DNA from: Thermococcus barophilus MP
GTDB lineage: Archaea; Methanobacteriota_B; Thermococci; Thermococcales; Thermococcaceae
DNA: 64,000 bases
Direction: 5' to 3'
Assembly (NCBI RefSeq): GCF_000151105.2
Contig: NC_014804.1
Coordinates: 868,001 to 932,000, forward strand
Shown: one piece after another, positions 62,774 to 64,000 of the stretch
How positions within the stretch are numbered: position 1 is the stretch's first letter
Layout of the letters: each line of letters begins with the position of its first letter
The notes under the pieces: generated by a model
The model's input: only the letters and a program-made list of their open reading frames with translations
Told to the model about the DNA's origin: nothing
The model's database searches: none
Position numbers and translations under genes: made by a program

Positions 62774-64000
62774 ATGATGAGAAAAAAAGTCTTAACAACA
62801 TCCTTAGTCATGATCTTCATGCTTTCACTAATCCCAATATCACACGCTGCGGATGTTAACATAGTGATACTTGTGAGTGATAATGAGGCAGATTCAACTT
62901 TAGCCGATAGTGTCGCAAACATTATTAATGCTTACGCAGTTATTAAAGTCCCTTGGGGAATCTACAACCCAAACTATTCTGCTGAAGTATTAAAATATGC
63001 CCCCGATAAGGTTATAATAATTGGAGGACCCACAGCAGTTCCAATTGATTATGAAAAAGATCTTGAAGAGATGGACATCCCCTTCGAGAGATGGTACGGA
63101 AAGAACAGATATGAAACCAATCTGGTGGTGGTTCAAAAGCTTAAGGAGGAATTCCCCGAAGAATTTTCCCAAATAGAGACAGTCTACATTGTACATGGTA
63201 GGGACGTCCTTAGCATGCTTATGCAGAGGTGGCTTGATGCATTACCCAATGTGGCTAAGTACAAGTCAATTTGGGTATTTACAGGAGATGGGTACGAGAA
63301 TTTAAGCCTTCAAGTTCTTGATGATATACTCGAAGCATCGCAGGGACGCCCATGGGTTGAGGTGATAGTAACTTCAAGATGGATTCAGCTGGAGCATAAA
63401 AAAGTTCCAAAACCTCTATTCAATATTAACACAGATGAAATTGCCAATTTTCTAAGGAAGAAAGGATATGAAGTAACTGTTGGTAATTACACGCGCGGAA
63501 CGTATTTTACTATCAAGTATGCAGGCACAATAGGTCAGGTTGTCTTAGAAACTCTGAAACTTGTGGACAACAAAACGCAAGTAGCAGAAAACTTCCTTGA
63601 TGGTCTCGATATACCTGAAGCGAAGAAGAGACTCAACATGGCAAAAGAACAGATCACAAAAGCCTGGAAGCTTTACAGTCTGGGCAACTATCAGGAGGCT
63701 TATCTTCTTGCAGTTGCAGCAAACAGAAATGCTGACTTCGTAATAAGTATGTCCGCTAAAGAGTGGAACAAAATTGCCCAGATGTCTCTGAACTATGCAC
63801 TTAATAGGGAGGTTTTAAGGCTCGAGGCGAGAATCAACGCATTAAAAGTCCTCGGCATTAATACCGAGAGCGTGGAGGAAGTTTTAGCAGAGATAAAATT
63901 AGCGATAAAATCCAAAAACTACTCAAAAGCCCTCAAACTTATCAAAGAAGCAAAGGAAGAGCTTAGAGAAATGTTTATCAATGAAAAGAGACACCCTCTC
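62774..64000 (+). CDS. Secreted protein with cell-wall-binding repeat 2-like segment (partial, C-terminus beyond right edge)
   Basis: Open from ATG 62774 to the window edge (409 codons, no stop). Signal peptide MMRKKVLTTSLVMIFMLSLI then PISHA and cleavage. Residues about 65-115 contain VIIIGGPTAVPIDYEKDL and FERWYGKNRYETNLVVVQKL, the pattern of bacterial CWB2 repeats (IGGxxAV...RxxGxxRYETN). The second half is helical with heptad-like repeats (LNMAKEQITKAWKLYSLGNY). AAGGTG lies seven bases upstream. Likely S-layer or cell-surface associated; the rest is missing. Confidence 0.75.
   Translation, partial: MMRKKVLTTSLVMIFMLSLIPISHAADVNIVILVSDNEADSTLADSVANIINAYAVIKVPWGIYNPNYSAEVLKYAPDKVIIIGGPTAVPIDYEKDLEEMDIPFERWYGKNRYETNLVVVQKLKEEFPEEFSQIETVYIVHGRDVLSMLMQRWLDALPNVAKYKSIWVFTGDGYENLSLQVLDDILEASQGRPWVEVIVTSRWIQLEHKKVPKPLFNINTDEIANFLRKKGYEVTVGNYTRGTYFTIKYAGTIGQVVLETLKLVDNKTQVAENFLDGLDIPEAKKRLNMAKEQITKAWKLYSLGNYQEAYLLAVAANRNADFVISMSAKEWNKIAQMSLNYALNREVLRLEARINALKVLGINTESVEEVLAEIKLAIKSKNYSKALKLIKEAKEELREMFINEKRHPL

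Noticed and set aside
1-64000. CRISPR arrays, rRNA genes, insertion sequences and integrases
   Set aside because: I saw no regularly spaced repeats, no rRNA-like sequence and no transposase or integrase motif in the window.

Overview
The window is chromosomal DNA of a hyperthermophilic archaeon of the Thermococcales, most likely an AT-rich Thermococcus. The evidence is archaeal lipid enzymes (GGGP synthase, G1P dehydrogenase), Alba, a proteasome beta subunit, Hef, Nob1, SMC/ScpA, AMP phosphorylase, MinD-family ATPases, the PH1510/PH1511-type protease/stomatin pair, GGTG-type ribosome binding sites, TATA boxes about 25-30 nt before starts, C/D box sRNAs and an intron-containing tRNA-Met. I cannot name the species from sequence alone. 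Genes are packed tightly on both strands. Many have Shine-Dalgarno sequences that place the start downstream of the longest possible ORF, and I moved those starts.

Layout. 1-13 kb is mostly housekeeping: cDPG-synthetase-type protein (cut by the left edge), AlaX, a lipoprotein, threonine synthase, a membrane zinc protease, a CoA-transferase, proteasome beta, a CBS protein, a membrane-tethered HTH regulator, Alba, adenylosuccinate lyase and an m5C RNA methyltransferase. 13.4-20.5 kb is the most distinctive block: two MinD/Mrp ATPases with inserted ferredoxin domains, a radical SAM activase-like enzyme, a DUF134 HTH protein, two NifX-type proteins with Gly/Arg-rich tails and small membrane/zinc-finger proteins. 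Three near-identical palindromes tie parts of it together. It resembles the anaerobe-specific 'orange protein' (ORP) gene set of sulfate reducers and is my candidate for an under-described system. 20.5-33 kb holds Hef, a GC-rich structured RNA, lipid and nucleotide genes, a MinD with a C-terminal amphipathic tail, the stomatin/protease pair and an AlkA-like glycosylase.

33-45 kb contains a C/D sRNA whose guide fits tRNA-Met C34, a GH38 alpha-mannosidase, Nob1, a symporter with a 33-aa partner, the 5-oxoprolinase operon pxpABC interrupted by a DUF104/VapC toxin-antitoxin pair, G1P dehydrogenase and an inositol phosphatase. 45.8-53.2 kb holds tRNA-Met, an MNT/HEPN pair, an odd GC-richer orphan gene, and the smc-scpA operon with a MntA/HepT pair lodged between its two genes; smc itself is frameshifted near its 3' end. 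53-64 kb holds a methylmalonyl-CoA module (epimerase, MeaB, B12-binding subunit), PHP and Maf proteins, a second C/D sRNA, a frameshifted membrane protein, a PIN-PilT-KH ATPase, MinD plus GPN GTPase, asparagine synthetase, and a secreted protein with a cell-wall-binding-like repeat that runs off the right edge.

Two small inconsistencies (smc, 57.4 kb) and a weaker one (31.8 kb) look like one- or two-base indels and could be sequencing errors. No rRNA, CRISPR array or insertion sequence was seen.
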